A stretch of DNA of 64,000 bases, taken from contig NZ_RQJW01000003.1 of NCBI RefSeq assembly GCF_004028635.1, positions 1,116,001 through 1,180,000 on the forward strand, given 5' to 3'. Positions 16,451-27,533 of the stretch are shown in pieces. This DNA is from Streptomyces cyaneus (GTDB taxonomy: Bacteria > Actinomycetota > Actinomycetes > Streptomycetales > Streptomycetaceae). Within the stretch, counting starts at the first letter, position 1. Each line of letters starts with the position of its first letter. The translations under genes were made by a program, and so were the position numbers. The notes beneath the pieces are model-generated. The model made no database searches and was not told the DNA's origin. It saw only the letters and a program-made list of their open reading frames with translations.

Positions 16451-17845
16451 ATGCGCCTGTCCCAAGGTGTTCCGTTCGTTGCCGCCACGCTGCTGACCGC
16501 CGCCCTCACCTGGCCGACTCCCGCAACGGCCACGGCAGTTGACGAACACCACTGCTCCCGTGAGGAGCGCCTGCGAGTGCCGGGCGCGGCCTTCCAGCAG
16601 AGTGCCTGCCTCGCGGATCTGACCACGTCCGGGCTCGCCGGCACGCCGCACACCGACATGGCCGACCAGGCCGGACTGACGGCACGGGGCACCCGGACAC
16701 CGGCCGGGGTTCCCGGGATCCAGATCGACGGCTACTTCCCGGACTCCTCCCGCTTCAACGCAACACACGGCTGGCGCCACGACGCACAGTTCGTGATCCG
16801 GCTGCCGGACCGCTGGAACGGCGGACTGGTCGTCACCGGAGCCCCGGGCACCCGCAGGCAGTACGCAACGGACACGGCGATCTCCGACCAGGTGCTCGCA
16901 CTGGGGTACGCCTACGCGGCGACCGACAAGGGCAACAACGGCGCCGACTTCTACCGCGACGGCAAGCGGCCCGGGGACGCGGTCGCCGAATGGAACGCAC
17001 GGACCACCCAGCTCACCCGGGCCGCCCGCAAGGCGGTGGCGCAGCGCTACGGCCACGCTCCCCGCCGTACGTACATGACCGGCATCTCCAACGGCGGCTA
17101 CCTCACCCGCTGGCAGCTGGAGAACCATCCCGAGCTGTACGACGGCGGCGTGGACTGGGAGGGCGCCCTGTGGACCGCGGACGGCCCCAACCTGCTCACC
17201 TCCCTACCCACGGCAGTGGCACGCATGCTCGGCTCCGCGCGGGACGAGGACCTGTACGCGGTCGGTTTCGCGCGCGGCTCCGAGTTTCTGTGGCCCTACC
17301 ACGAGCAGGCCTACTGGGGGGTCACGCAGAAGATCTACCGCGCCGAGTTCGACCCGGCGTACGACCCCGGCTGTCCCGGCCCGTCCGCCGGGACCACGCC
17401 GGGACAGATCCTGTCGCCGTGCGCATCCGATGCCACGTACGCCTATGCGTCGCGCCCGGCGTCCGTCCGCCGCGCCGTGGCCCGCGTGGCGCTGACCGGG
17501 CGCATCGGCAGACCTCTGATCACCCTGCACGGCGATCTGGACGCGCTGCTGCCGAAGGCCGCCGACTCGGACATGTACGCCCGCATGGTCGACTCGAGCG
17601 GGCGGGGCGCACTGCACCGCTATTTCACGATCGCGGGCGGCACGCACGTCGACGGGCTGTACGACACCTATCCCGACCGGCTCCGGCCGATCCTGCCCTG
17701 CTACCGGTCGGCCTTCGACGCGCTCGTCTCATGGGTGGAGCGTGGCACTCCACCGCCCGCGGACCGTACTGTCGGCAGGCCCGCGAGCGGCGATGTGCTC
17801 AACTCCTGCGCGCTGTCCACTCCGGTCGCTACGGCGGCCAGGTGA
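16451..17845 (+). CDS. Secreted tannase/feruloyl esterase-like alpha/beta hydrolase
   Basis: A 464-residue exported hydrolase. A Sec signal peptide (MRLSQGVPFVAATLLTAAL, cleavage near ATA at about 28) is followed by a mature alpha/beta-hydrolase. The nucleophile motif GISNGG puts Ser at 213; HGDLDALLP (Asp near 360) and GGTHVDG (His near 398) complete a plausible triad. Paired cysteines (for example DPGCPGP and LSPCASD) fit an extracellular fold. The overall pattern resembles the tannase/feruloyl esterase and 3-hydroxybutyrate-oligomer hydrolase group; I cannot choose the substrate. The AGGAGG site gives a clear start. It converges on a small membrane protein gene two bases away. Confidence 0.8.
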   Translation: MRLSQGVPFVAATLLTAALTWPTPATATAVDEHHCSREERLRVPGAAFQQSACLADLTTSGLAGTPHTDMADQAGLTARGTRTPAGVPGIQIDGYFPDSSRFNATHGWRHDAQFVIRLPDRWNGGLVVTGAPGTRRQYATDTAISDQVLALGYAYAATDKGNNGADFYRDGKRPGDAVAEWNARTTQLTRAARKAVAQRYGHAPRRTYMTGISNGGYLTRWQLENHPELYDGGVDWEGALWTADGPNLLTSLPTAVARMLGSARDEDLYAVGFARGSEFLWPYHEQAYWGVTQKIYRAEFDPAYDPGCPGPSAGTTPGQILSPCASDATYAYASRPASVRRAVARVALTGRIGRPLITLHGDLDALLPKAADSDMYARMVDSSGRGALHRYFTIAGGTHVDGLYDTYPDRLRPILPCYRSAFDALVSWVERGTPPPADRTVGRPASGDVLNSCALSTPVATAAR

Positions 17846-17847
17846 TG

Positions 17848-18030
17848 TCAGCGACCGAGTTCCTTGCGCGTGGCGCGGCGCAGCCTGCGCCGCTGTGACG
17901 GGTCGAGCGTGAGATACGCGGCGGCCGGGACCCCCAGGACTATCAGGAGCGCCGCCCACCAGGGCAGCCAGATCAGCAGGATGAGACCGACCGCCACACC
18001 TCCTGCGGCGATCTTCGCGTTCTTCGACAT
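17848..18030 (-). CDS. Small two-helix membrane protein
   Basis: A 60-residue protein with a short polar N-terminus (MSKNAKIAAGG), one long or two tightly spaced hydrophobic helices (about residues 9-44, with a WLPWW turn) and a very basic tail (SQRRRLRRATRKELGR) that should stay in the cytoplasm. This resembles small Streptomyces membrane proteins of unknown function. The inner ATG at 18030 was chosen for its GAAGGAGG site; an upstream ATG at 18054 would add eight residues. Confidence 0.75.
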   Translation of the reverse strand: MSKNAKIAAGGVAVGLILLIWLPWWAALLIVLGVPAAAYLTLDPSQRRRLRRATRKELGR

Positions 18031-18319
18031 GTGCGTCGCCTCCTTCGCGGCCACTGCCGCTCTCTGACCTGAAAACGGGTCCGCGCTTCCAGCGGTTCCG
18101 AACCGCGACCCTGAGACGACCCTGAGGTGCGGCCCCTACTGGTCACGGAGATCCGATGACAGTCGATGTGCGGTCGACGCACCGGGCTCCGCACAGGGGA
18201 GATACCCAGCCGGCCGATGTGTGACCCAGGTCATGATGCAGGCATGCCGGGTGATTCCTCGCGATGCTGTACCCTCGGCCACTCGCCTGAGTAGTCAAAT
18301 TTGAGGAGTGCTGTAGAGC

Positions 18320-21172
18320 GTGCCGAGGCTTCCCGAGGCAACACCGTCCGAGATCTCCGAACTGGCCTGCTGCCGAGCCGTTTTCGTACCCGGTGATCCG
18401 GCTCGCACCGGCCGGGTCGCCTTCTGGCGAACCGACGGCGTCGCTGTTCCGCTCGTCGCGTCCGATTCCTTCGAGGAGCTGTCCGTCGTCCTGCCCGGCG
18501 AGGACGGCGTCGAGCTGGTGAACGTGCCGGCCGTTGTGCTGCCGGTACGCGCCGCCCTGCCTGTGCTCACGCGGGTGCGTGCCTCCGCGCAGGCTCACCG
18601 GGCGGCCGCGTTCTGGGGCACGGCCGCCGTGCTGGCCCTGCAATTCGTGGCACGCGGCCTGCTGCTGCCCGGCCTCTCGGCAAAGGATCATGACGCCTGG
18701 CGCGCCGGTCCCCTGCGCCCGGAGGACGTCGAACGCATCCGCGATCTTGCCGCCGCGATGCCGCCAGAAGCGCACGCCGTGCCGCTGGAGGGCGTCGAGC
18801 CGTTGAGGCTGCCGGACCCGGAGCGGCTGCTGCGGGCCTTCCTGGACGCGGTGGCCGACGCGCTTCCCCGCTCCCCTGCGGCGGCGCTCGTGACAGGCAC
18901 ACCCGCCTACGCGGCTCAGGAGCCGCAGCATCTGCCCGAACAGCGTGCGTGGGCCGCCGATGTCGCCTCCGGCCACGACGCGGGCGTACGGCTCTCTCTG
19001 CGGCTCGAGGTGCCCGGCCTCGACACGGCGACGCAGGATGACGCAGGGCTGTCGTTCCGGGCGGTGCTGCAGGTGCACAGCGTGAGTGATCCGACACTGG
19101 TGGCGGATGCGGGCGACGTGTGGGCGGGATCCGGCGTCTTCGGTCCGCGCGCGCGGATGGACGCCCTGCTGGCGCTGCGCCGGGCCGCGCGGGCCTGGAA
19201 TCCGCTGACACCGTTGCTCTCGGCCGCAGTGCCGGACGCCGTGGAACTCGCCGACGACGAGGTGACCGACCTCTTGGGAGCGGGCACGCGAGCCCTCGCC
19301 GGGGCCGGCGTCGACGTGCACTGGCCCAGGGCGCTGGCCCGCACACTGACGGCCCGCGCGGTGATCGGTCCGCCGGACGACGAGTCCGCGCCCGGCAGGG
19401 TCTCCTCGGACACGCCGTCGTTCCTGTCCGCCGACGCGCTGCTCGCCTTCAACTGGTGGTTCGCGCTGGGCGACCAGCAGCTCTCGCGCGAGGAGCTGGA
19501 CCGGCTGGCAGAGACGAACCGCCCCATGGTGCGGCTGCGCGACCAGTGGGTCCTCGTCGATCCTCAGGAGGTGCGCCGGGCCCGCGCGCAGCAGGATCGC
19601 AAGGTGACGCCCATCGACGCGCTCGGCGCCGCTCTGACGGGCTCCACCGAGGTGGACGGCCGCCAGGTCGAGGTGCGGCCCACGGGCTGGCTGGGGGCGC
19701 TGCGCGAGCGCCTCGCGGACCCCGAGGGACAGGAGCCGGTGGGCCAGCCCGCCGCGCTCGCGGCGACGTTGCGGGACTACCAGCGGCGTGGCCTGAGCTG
19801 GCTGGCCCGGATGACGTCCCTGGGTCTGGGCTGCTGTCTGGCCGACGACATGGGCCTCGGCAAGACGATCACGCTCATCGCGCTGCATCTGCACCGGCAG
19901 GCCGACGCCTCGTCAGCCGGTCCGACGCTGGTGGTGTGTCCGACCTCCCTGATGGGCAACTGGCAGCGCGAGATCGAGAAGTTCGCGCCCGGCACGCGTG
20001 TGCGCCGATTCCACGGGTCTCGGCGTGATCTGGAGGCCGTGGCGGACGGTGAGTTCGTGCTCACCACATACGGCACGATGCGGATGGACGCGCGCCGGCT
20101 CACCGAGGTGCCGTGGGGCATGGTCGTGGCGGACGAGGCCCAGCACGTGAAGAACCCTTACTCGGCGACCGCGCGGGAGCTGCGCTCCATCGGCGCACGC
20201 GCGCGCGTGGCGCTCACCGGCACCCCCGTGGAGAACAATCTGTCGGAACTGTGGGCGATCCTCGACTGGACGACGCCCGGCCTGCTGGGCCGCCTCGGGA
20301 CGTTCCGCGCGCGTTATGCGCAGGCCGTCGAGGGCGGCCAGGATCCGGCCGCCGCGGAACGCCTCACCCGGCTCGTACGACCCTTCCTGCTGCGTCGGCG
20401 CAAGTCGGATCCCGGAATCGCGCCGGAGCTGCCACCGAAGACGGAGACGGATCGTGCCGTGTCCCTCACCGCGGAACAGACGGGTCTGTACGAGGCCGTG
20501 GTCCGCGAAACGCTGGCGGAGATCTCCGGAGCCGACAGCATGGCGCGGCGGGGTCTGGTCGTGAAGCTCCTGACGGCTCTGAAGCAGATCTGCAACCACC
20601 CGGCGCAGTTCCTCAAGGAGGAGCGGCCGAGGATCCCCGGGCGGTCGGGGAAGCTGGAACTGCTGGACGAGCTGCTCGACACCATCCTCTCCGAGGGGTC
20701 GAGCGTTTTGGTCTTCACACAGTACGTGCGCATGGGACGCCTCATCGAACAGCATCTGGCGGCCCGCGCCATGCCCTCGCAGTTCCTGCACGGCGGAACC
20801 CCCGTGGCCGAGCGCGAGGCCATGGTGCGGCGCTTCCAGGACGGCGAAGTGCCCGTCTTCCTGCTGTCGTTGAAGGCGGCGGGCACCGGCCTGAACCTCA
20901 CCCGCGCCGAACATGTCGTGCACTACGACCGCTGGTGGAACCCCGCCGTCGAGGCGCAGGCCACGGACCGCGCGTACCGCATCGGCCAGACCCGGCCCGT
21001 GCAGGTGCATCGGCTCATCGCCGAGGGAACGATCGAGGACCGTATCGCCGACATGCTGAGCCGCAAGCGGGAGTTGGCCGATGCGGTGCTCGGCGCCGGC
21101 GAGGCGGCGCTGACGGAGCTGACAGACGCGGAGCTGGCCGATCTGGTGGAACTGCGAGGGGGCGCACGATGA
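18320..21172 (+). CDS. SNF2/Rad54-family DNA-dependent ATPase
   Basis: A 950-residue SNF2-type (HepA/RapA-like group) helicase/translocase. The N-terminal 450 residues are the bacterial SNF2 accessory region. Motif I is DDMGLGKT near residue 510, motif II DEAQ near 606, motif III LTGTPVEN near 635, motif V AGTGLNLTRAEHVVHYDRWWNPAVE near 855-880 and motif VI DRAYRIGQTRPV near 885. It probably remodels DNA-protein complexes and may act in repair or transcription. The GTG start is supported by a GAGGAG site. It overlaps the SWIM-protein gene by four bases (ATGA), so the two are coupled and probably act together. Confidence 0.93.
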   Translation: MPRLPEATPSEISELACCRAVFVPGDPARTGRVAFWRTDGVAVPLVASDSFEELSVVLPGEDGVELVNVPAVVLPVRAALPVLTRVRASAQAHRAAAFWGTAAVLALQFVARGLLLPGLSAKDHDAWRAGPLRPEDVERIRDLAAAMPPEAHAVPLEGVEPLRLPDPERLLRAFLDAVADALPRSPAAALVTGTPAYAAQEPQHLPEQRAWAADVASGHDAGVRLSLRLEVPGLDTATQDDAGLSFRAVLQVHSVSDPTLVADAGDVWAGSGVFGPRARMDALLALRRAARAWNPLTPLLSAAVPDAVELADDEVTDLLGAGTRALAGAGVDVHWPRALARTLTARAVIGPPDDESAPGRVSSDTPSFLSADALLAFNWWFALGDQQLSREELDRLAETNRPMVRLRDQWVLVDPQEVRRARAQQDRKVTPIDALGAALTGSTEVDGRQVEVRPTGWLGALRERLADPEGQEPVGQPAALAATLRDYQRRGLSWLARMTSLGLGCCLADDMGLGKTITLIALHLHRQADASSAGPTLVVCPTSLMGNWQREIEKFAPGTRVRRFHGSRRDLEAVADGEFVLTTYGTMRMDARRLTEVPWGMVVADEAQHVKNPYSATARELRSIGARARVALTGTPVENNLSELWAILDWTTPGLLGRLGTFRARYAQAVEGGQDPAAAERLTRLVRPFLLRRRKSDPGIAPELPPKTETDRAVSLTAEQTGLYEAVVRETLAEISGADSMARRGLVVKLLTALKQICNHPAQFLKEERPRIPGRSGKLELLDELLDTILSEGSSVLVFTQYVRMGRLIEQHLAARAMPSQFLHGGTPVAEREAMVRRFQDGEVPVFLLSLKAAGTGLNLTRAEHVVHYDRWWNPAVEAQATDRAYRIGQTRPVQVHRLIAEGTIEDRIADMLSRKRELADAVLGAGEAALTELTDAELADLVELRGGAR

Positions 21173-22458
21173 CTCGACACGACGGTGACATGGAGCGCAC
21201 GTTCGCCGCGTTGCCGCCCGCGCGCGGGCGGGGGTTCGCACAGACCTGGTGGGGTCAGGCCTGGCTGAAGGCGCTGGAGGAGACGGCGCTGGACTCGGAG
21301 CAGCTCAAGGCCGGCCGCAGGCTCGCACGCGCGGGAGCGGTCGGTGCGGTGTCGGTGCGCCCGGGACGCATCACGGCCGTCGTGCAGGGCCGCGACCGTA
21401 CAGCGCACCGGGCCGACGTACTGCTGGAGGAACTGACCGGCGAACAGTGGGACCGCTTCCTTGACATGGCCGTCGAGCGGGCCGGCCATGTCGCCGCACT
21501 GCTCGATCGCGAGATGCCACCGCACCTGGTGGAGGACGCCGCCGCCACAGGCATCGAGCTGCTGCCCGGCATGGGTGATCTGGAGCCGGAATGCGGCTGC
21601 GAAGCCTGGGACCACTGCGGCCACACAGCGGCCCTCTGCTACCAGGTGGCACGGCTGTTGGACCAGGACCCCTTCGTCTTGCTGCTGATGCGCGGACGGG
21701 GCGAACATGGCCTCCTGGACGACCTCCAGGCCCGCAGCGCCACGCCCGCGCACAAGTCGTCGGAACCGTCCGCGTCGTCCGAGCCGGAGGGCGTGGAGGC
21801 CGCCGAGGCGTACGCGACAGGCGACATCCTGCCGCCGCTGCCCGTCCTGCCCGAGCTGCCCGCAGAGCCGGGAGTACCACCTTCCCTGGACACCGAGACG
21901 CCTCCAGCACCCGGCGTCGACCCGTCCGCGCTGGAGTTCCTGGCCGCCCGGACCGCCGCGGAAGCGCACCGCATGCTGGCGGAGGCTCTGCGCGCCGGTC
22001 CGGAACAGCAAGCCATAGAAGCGGAGTTGACGCTCGACCAGGACGCGGTCCGTCTGGCGGCCTCCGGCTCCTCCTCCGTGAGCGTGGCACAGCGGCTGGC
22101 CGACGGCTCGGGACGCGGCCACGAGGGGCTGGCGCCGGCCGTACGCGCCTGGCGCCTCGGGGGCGTCGCCGCGCTGTCCGTGCTCGACGAGGAGTGGACC
22201 GTCGAAGGCGAGGCGCTCGCACGCGCGCGTGCCGCCCTGGACTCGGCCTGGGACGAGGACGAACGACCGTCGCTGCGGGCGCAGGGCAACCGGTGGACGG
22301 TCATCGGTGCGCCGAGCCAACTGCGTCTGGGACGGGACGGACGCTGGTGGCCGTACCGAGAGGAACGCGGCCGCTGGGTACCGGCGGGAGGCCCTGCGCA
22401 GGATCCTGCAACAGCGTTGGCCTCGGCGCAGCTTGCGACCGAGGAGGAACAGCCGTAG
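21169..22458 (+). CDS. SWIM zinc-finger domain protein
   Basis: A 429-residue protein with a SWIM zinc finger, CGCEAWDHCGH (CxCx5CxH), near residues 142-152. The N-terminal region (RGFAQTWWGQAWLKALE, residues 17-33) is a hallmark of bacterial SWIM proteins paired with SNF2 ATPases. The middle is a Pro/Glu-rich linker and the C-terminal part a second folded region ending with an RWTVIG and RWWPYREE stretch. SWIM domains bind DNA or proteins, and the pairing suggests it guides the ATPase. The start ATG overlaps the SNF2 stop. An earlier in-frame start inside the SNF2 gene was rejected. Confidence 0.9.
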   Translation: MTRHDGDMERTFAALPPARGRGFAQTWWGQAWLKALEETALDSEQLKAGRRLARAGAVGAVSVRPGRITAVVQGRDRTAHRADVLLEELTGEQWDRFLDMAVERAGHVAALLDREMPPHLVEDAAATGIELLPGMGDLEPECGCEAWDHCGHTAALCYQVARLLDQDPFVLLLMRGRGEHGLLDDLQARSATPAHKSSEPSASSEPEGVEAAEAYATGDILPPLPVLPELPAEPGVPPSLDTETPPAPGVDPSALEFLAARTAAEAHRMLAEALRAGPEQQAIEAELTLDQDAVRLAASGSSSVSVAQRLADGSGRGHEGLAPAVRAWRLGGVAALSVLDEEWTVEGEALARARAALDSAWDEDERPSLRAQGNRWTVIGAPSQLRLGRDGRWWPYREERGRWVPAGGPAQDPATALASAQLATEEEQP

Positions 22459-22768
22459 GGCCCATGCTCGGTGAGCGCCCGTCGTCCCGCATTCACGGCA
22501 CGGTCGTACCGTGTTCCTCGCCGGCTCCAAATCCGGCCGCTGTCAGCGCACTTGCTCCTCAGGAGGCCGGAAAGCGCGGGCGTGTTCGACGCGCAGGGCC
22601 GGCTGGTCGACAGTGGTGTGGAGACGTCGGTAGTGATCTACGTGCGGTTACTGCGCGGCACCTGACGGCCGATTCAAGACACCTTGCTCGCGTGTGGCAC
22701 GCATGTGTGGCCGCTGCGGAGCGCCACGCACGCGTACCGCGCGCATCCGCACCCAGCCGGTGCCTTGG
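22459..22768. other. Intergenic region between SWIM gene and Pro-rich membrane protein gene
   Basis: A 310-base stretch between convergent genes. The only reading frames are short (about 60-75 codons), lack ribosome sites and start with Arg-rich low-complexity sequence. I see no strong terminator hairpin or RNA gene. Confidence 0.5.
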
Positions 22769-23302
22769 CTACGGCAGCTCGTCCGCCAGCGAAGGAAGGA
22801 GCGATTCGAGACCGCTCGGAAAGCCGCTGGGCAGCTCGGTGGGGAACCCGGAAGGCAGCGATGTCGGCAGCTCGCTCGGCAGTCTGCTGGGCAGCTTGGT
22901 CGGGATGCTGAAGGACGGCCTGGGCGAGCCGCTCGTGCTGCTCTCGGCGGGCGGCTTCTCGTCGGGCGAGTCGTCGCTGCCCGAGACCATCAGGACCACG
23001 GCCACGACGGCACCGACGGCCACGATGGCGACGAGCAGGATGAAGAGCGGATTCCGCCGACGCCCCGGTCCACCGCCTCCCTCGGGCGGTTCCGGCGGCG
23101 GCCAGCCACCGTACGAGGTCGGGCCGCTGTCACCCGGAGGAGGACCGTAGCCTCCAGGGGCCCCGTATCCCCTGGTGGGCTCATGACCGCCGCCTGTCCC
23201 CTGTCCGGGGCCGAAGCCTTCAGGGGGCGGTCCGAAGCCGCCCGGAGGCGGCGTGTCACCCGGGGGCCCGGGCGGCTGAGGCGGTACGGGCGGCATGGCC
23301 AT
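22769..23302 (-). CDS. Pro/Gly-rich single-pass membrane protein
   Basis: A 177-residue protein. Residues 1-80 are a Pro/Gly-rich cytoplasmic tail (PPGPPGDTPPPGGFGPPPEG and similar), followed by basic GRRRN and one membrane helix (LFILLVAIVAVGAVVAVVLMV, about 84-104). The outside part is a Ser/Pro-rich stretch with a striking run of short repeats of the form L/F-P-S/T (residues about 131-177: LPS, LPT, FPT, GFPS), also visible as imperfect DNA repeats at 22780-22915. The function is unknown; the layout resembles cell-envelope proteins with disordered ends. The start is uncertain between two adjacent ATGs (23302 and 23296). Confidence 0.75.
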   Translation of the reverse strand: MAMPPVPPQPPGPPGDTPPPGGFGPPPEGFGPGQGTGGGHEPTRGYGAPGGYGPPPGDSGPTSYGGWPPPEPPEGGGGPGRRRNPLFILLVAIVAVGAVVAVVLMVSGSDDSPDEKPPAESSTSGSPRPSFSIPTKLPSRLPSELPTSLPSGFPTELPSGFPSGLESLLPSLADELP

Positions 23303-23423
23303 ACCGTCAAGGGTCGCCTCGCACAGGTCAGGGCGCGACCCCCGCGCAGGAGTTGATACGGGCCCATGCCTTGGATCGCATGATTCCGGAACATTTCGCG
23401 CGGAGACCGGTCGACGACCCGTA

Positions 23424-23463
23424 CCGCGTGTGACCGGTTCCCTCCAAGGGCGGTCACACGCGG
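23424..23463 (-). terminator. Hairpin terminator downstream of xylA
   Basis: A perfect 13-bp inverted repeat, ccgcgtgtgaccg at 23424-23436 and cggtcacacgcgg at 23451-23463, with a 14-base loop. It lies 30 bases beyond the xylA stop on the xylA strand. No U-tract follows, which is common for Streptomyces terminators. Confidence 0.75.
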
Positions 23464-23493
23464 CCAGGCGGCGTCGGGCACGCGCGTGTGGCC

Positions 23494-24863
<1,370 letters not shown>

Positions 24864-26309
24864 ATGTCAGCAGCCGAGGGTCCGCTCGTCGTCGGCGTGG
24901 ACACGTCCACCCAGTCCACCAAGGCGCTGGTCGTCGACGCGTCGACCGGGCAGGTCGTCGCGAGCGGCCAGGCGCCGCACACGGTGTCTTCCGGGGCCGG
25001 CCGCGAAAGCGACCCGCGCCAGTGGTGGGATGCCCTGTGCGAGGCGCTGCGCCAGTGCGGCGACGCCGCGCACGAGGCCGCCGCGGTGTCGATCGGCGGG
25101 CAACAGCACGGCCTGGTCACGCTGGACGACCGGGGCGAGCCGGTACGTCCGGCTCTGCTGTGGAACGACGTGCGCTCGGCGCCGCAGGCCCACCGCCTGA
25201 CCGAGGAGCTGGGCGGCGCGAAGTTCTGGGCCGAGCGCACCGGCTCCGTCCCGGCCGCCTCGTTCACGGTCACGAAGTGGGCCTGGCTGGCGGAGAACGA
25301 GCCGGAGGCCGTCCGGGCCACCAAGGCCGTACGCCTCCCCCACGACTACCTCACCGAACGCCTCACCGGGCTGGGCACCACCGACCGCGGCGATGCCTCC
25401 GGTACGGGCTGGTGGGCGTCGGGGACGGAGTCGTACGACGACGAGATCCTCGCGCGCGTGGGACTCGACCCGGCGCTGCTGCCCCGAGTCGTCCGGCCCG
25501 GCGAGGTCGCGGGCACCGTGCGTGACAGCCACGACCTGCCGTTCTCCAAGGGCACCCTGGTCGCGCCCGGCACCGGCGACAACGCCGCCGCCGCACTGGG
25601 CCTCGGGCTGCGTCCCGGCATGCCCGTGCTGAGCCTCGGCACGTCGGGCACGGTGTACGCGGTCTCGAAGCGGCGCCCCGCCGACCCGACCGGCACCGTG
25701 GCGGGCTTCGCCGACGCGCACGGCGACTGGCTGCCGCTGGCGTGCACCCTGAACTGCACGCTCGCCGTCGACCGCCTCGCGACCCTGCTGGGCCTCGACC
25801 GCGAGGCCGTGGAACCCACCACCGACCTCACGCTCCTGCCCTACCTGGACGGCGAACGCACCCCGAACCTGCCGAACGCCTCCGGCCTCCTGCACGGCCT
25901 GCGCCACGACACGACCGCCGGCCAGCTCCTGCAGGCCGCCTACGACGGCGCGGTCCACGCGCTGCTCGGTGCCCTGGACCTGGTCCTGGACGAGGACGCG
26001 GACCGCTCGGCCCCGCTGCTGCTGATCGGCGGCGGCGCCCGGGGTACGGCCTGGCAGCAGACCGTACGGCGGCTGTCGGGGCGCCCGGTGCAGGTCCCCG
26101 AGGCCAAGGAACTGGTCGCGCTCGGCGCGGCGGCCCAGGCGGCCGGCCTGCTGACCGGCGAGGATCCGGCCGCGGTCGCCCGGCGCTGGAACACCACGCG
26201 CGGGCCGGTGCTCGACGCCGTGGAGCGGGACGAGGAGACGCTGGCCAGGATCAGCGGGGTACTCTCCGACGCGGCTCCGCTGCTTCAGCGGAGCCCCGAA
26301 GCTCACTGA
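24864..26309 (+). CDS. xylB: Xylulokinase
   Basis: FGGY-family sugar kinase (481 residues) that phosphorylates D-xylulose to xylulose 5-phosphate, the step after XylA. N-terminal ATPase motif VVGVDTSTQSTKALVVD is at about 9-25; SIGGQQHGLV near residues 74-83 is the xylulose-binding signature; LGTSGTVYAVS near 259 and GGGARGTAWQQTVRRL near 390 are the phosphate and adenosine motifs. A weak GGGAG site precedes the ATG. The ROK regulator starts 15 bases after the stop, so xylB and the regulator are co-transcribed. Confidence 0.96.
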   Translation: MSAAEGPLVVGVDTSTQSTKALVVDASTGQVVASGQAPHTVSSGAGRESDPRQWWDALCEALRQCGDAAHEAAAVSIGGQQHGLVTLDDRGEPVRPALLWNDVRSAPQAHRLTEELGGAKFWAERTGSVPAASFTVTKWAWLAENEPEAVRATKAVRLPHDYLTERLTGLGTTDRGDASGTGWWASGTESYDDEILARVGLDPALLPRVVRPGEVAGTVRDSHDLPFSKGTLVAPGTGDNAAAALGLGLRPGMPVLSLGTSGTVYAVSKRRPADPTGTVAGFADAHGDWLPLACTLNCTLAVDRLATLLGLDREAVEPTTDLTLLPYLDGERTPNLPNASGLLHGLRHDTTAGQLLQAAYDGAVHALLGALDLVLDEDADRSAPLLLIGGGARGTAWQQTVRRLSGRPVQVPEAKELVALGAAAQAAGLLTGEDPAAVARRWNTTRGPVLDAVERDEETLARISGVLSDAAPLLQRSPEAH

Positions 26310-26324
26310 GGACTGACTTCAGGC

Positions 26325-27533
26325 ATGACCGCACCACTGCACGAAGCCCACCCGGCCGGCCCCGGCCGCGCGTTGCCCAACACCCAGCAGGGCATGCGCC
26401 GCCGCAACCTCGCACGGGTGATGCACACGGTGAGTGCCGAGGGGCCGCTCTCGCGTGCCGCCGTCGCCTCCCACATAGGGCTGACCCGTGCCGCGGTGTC
26501 CACCCTCGTCGACGAGCTGATCCGCTCGGGACTGCTGGAGGAACTCGGCCCCGAGCGGCCCGGCCGGGTGGGCCGTCCCGGATCGGCGCTGGCCGTCAGC
26601 GGGCACGGTCCGGCCGGGATCGGGGCGGAGGTCGGCGTCGACCACCTCGCCGTCTGCGCGGTCGACCTGCGCGGCGAGGTGCGGTCCAGGGCGGTGCGGC
26701 ACGGCGCGAACCGTGGCCGTGCCCCCGAACCGGTGATCGAGGAACTCATTGAGCTGTTGCGCCGGGTTCTCGCCGAGGCCGAGCGCGAGGGGCTGTGGCC
26801 CGCCGGCCTGGCAGTCGCCGTGCCGGGTCTGGTCGCGCGGGACGCCCGTACGGTCGTACGCGCACCGAACCTCGACTGGCGGGACACGGATCTCGGTCCT
26901 CTGTTGCCCGTGGACTTCCCACTGACCGTGGGCAACGAGGCCAACTTCGGCGCCCTCGCCGAACTCTGGCTCGGCGAGGGGACTCCGCGAGACTTCCTGC
27001 ACGTGTCGGCGGAGATCGGCATCGGTGCGGCGGTCGTGGTGGACGGCGGGCTGCTGCACGGAACGCGTGGTTTCGCCGGTGAGTTGGGGCATGTCCCGGT
27101 CCAGCCGGACGGGCCGGAGTGCCCGTGCGGGGGGCGGGGGTGTCTGGAGCAGTACGCCGGTGAGGAGGCGGTGCTGCGGGCGGCCGGTCTGGAGTCGGAC
27201 GAGGACCGCGTCGGGCTGCTCGCCGGGCGGGCCGCCGAGGGCGACGAGGACGTGCGCCGGGCCCTGCGCGATGCGGGAACGGCGCTCGGCGTCGCGCTGA
27301 CGGGCGCGGTCAATCTGCTGGACCCCGAGAGCGTGGTGCTGGGCGGCGCGCTGGCGGGGCTCGCCCCCTGGCTGCTGCCGTCGCTGGAGGCCGAGCTGGA
27401 CCGGCGCACCGCGGGGCCCGCCTGTCCGGTGTCCGTGTCGCGGCTGGGTCCCGAGGGGCCGTTGCTGGGGGCCGCGCACTCGGTGGTGCGAGCGGTGCTG
27501 GACGATCCGGTGGCGGTGGCGGAACGGGCCTGA
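26325..27533 (+). CDS. ROK family transcriptional regulator (likely xylose repressor)
   Basis: A 402-residue ROK (repressor/ORF/kinase) protein. The N-terminal winged helix (SRAAVASHIGLTRAAVSTLVDELIRSGLL, about 43-71) is followed by a sugar-kinase-like ligand domain. EIGIGAAVVVDGGLLHGTRGFAGELGH at about 229-255 and the zinc-binding CPCGGRGCLEQYAG near 266-279 are family signatures. Position 15 bases after xylB, next to xylA, makes a XylR-like repressor relieved by xylose the likely role; the ligand is inferred. Its operators probably lie in the xylA/xylB gap. Confidence 0.9.
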   Translation: MTAPLHEAHPAGPGRALPNTQQGMRRRNLARVMHTVSAEGPLSRAAVASHIGLTRAAVSTLVDELIRSGLLEELGPERPGRVGRPGSALAVSGHGPAGIGAEVGVDHLAVCAVDLRGEVRSRAVRHGANRGRAPEPVIEELIELLRRVLAEAEREGLWPAGLAVAVPGLVARDARTVVRAPNLDWRDTDLGPLLPVDFPLTVGNEANFGALAELWLGEGTPRDFLHVSAEIGIGAAVVVDGGLLHGTRGFAGELGHVPVQPDGPECPCGGRGCLEQYAGEEAVLRAAGLESDEDRVGLLAGRAAEGDEDVRRALRDAGTALGVALTGAVNLLDPESVVLGGALAGLAPWLLPSLEAELDRRTAGPACPVSVSRLGPEGPLLGAAHSVVRAVLDDPVAVAERA

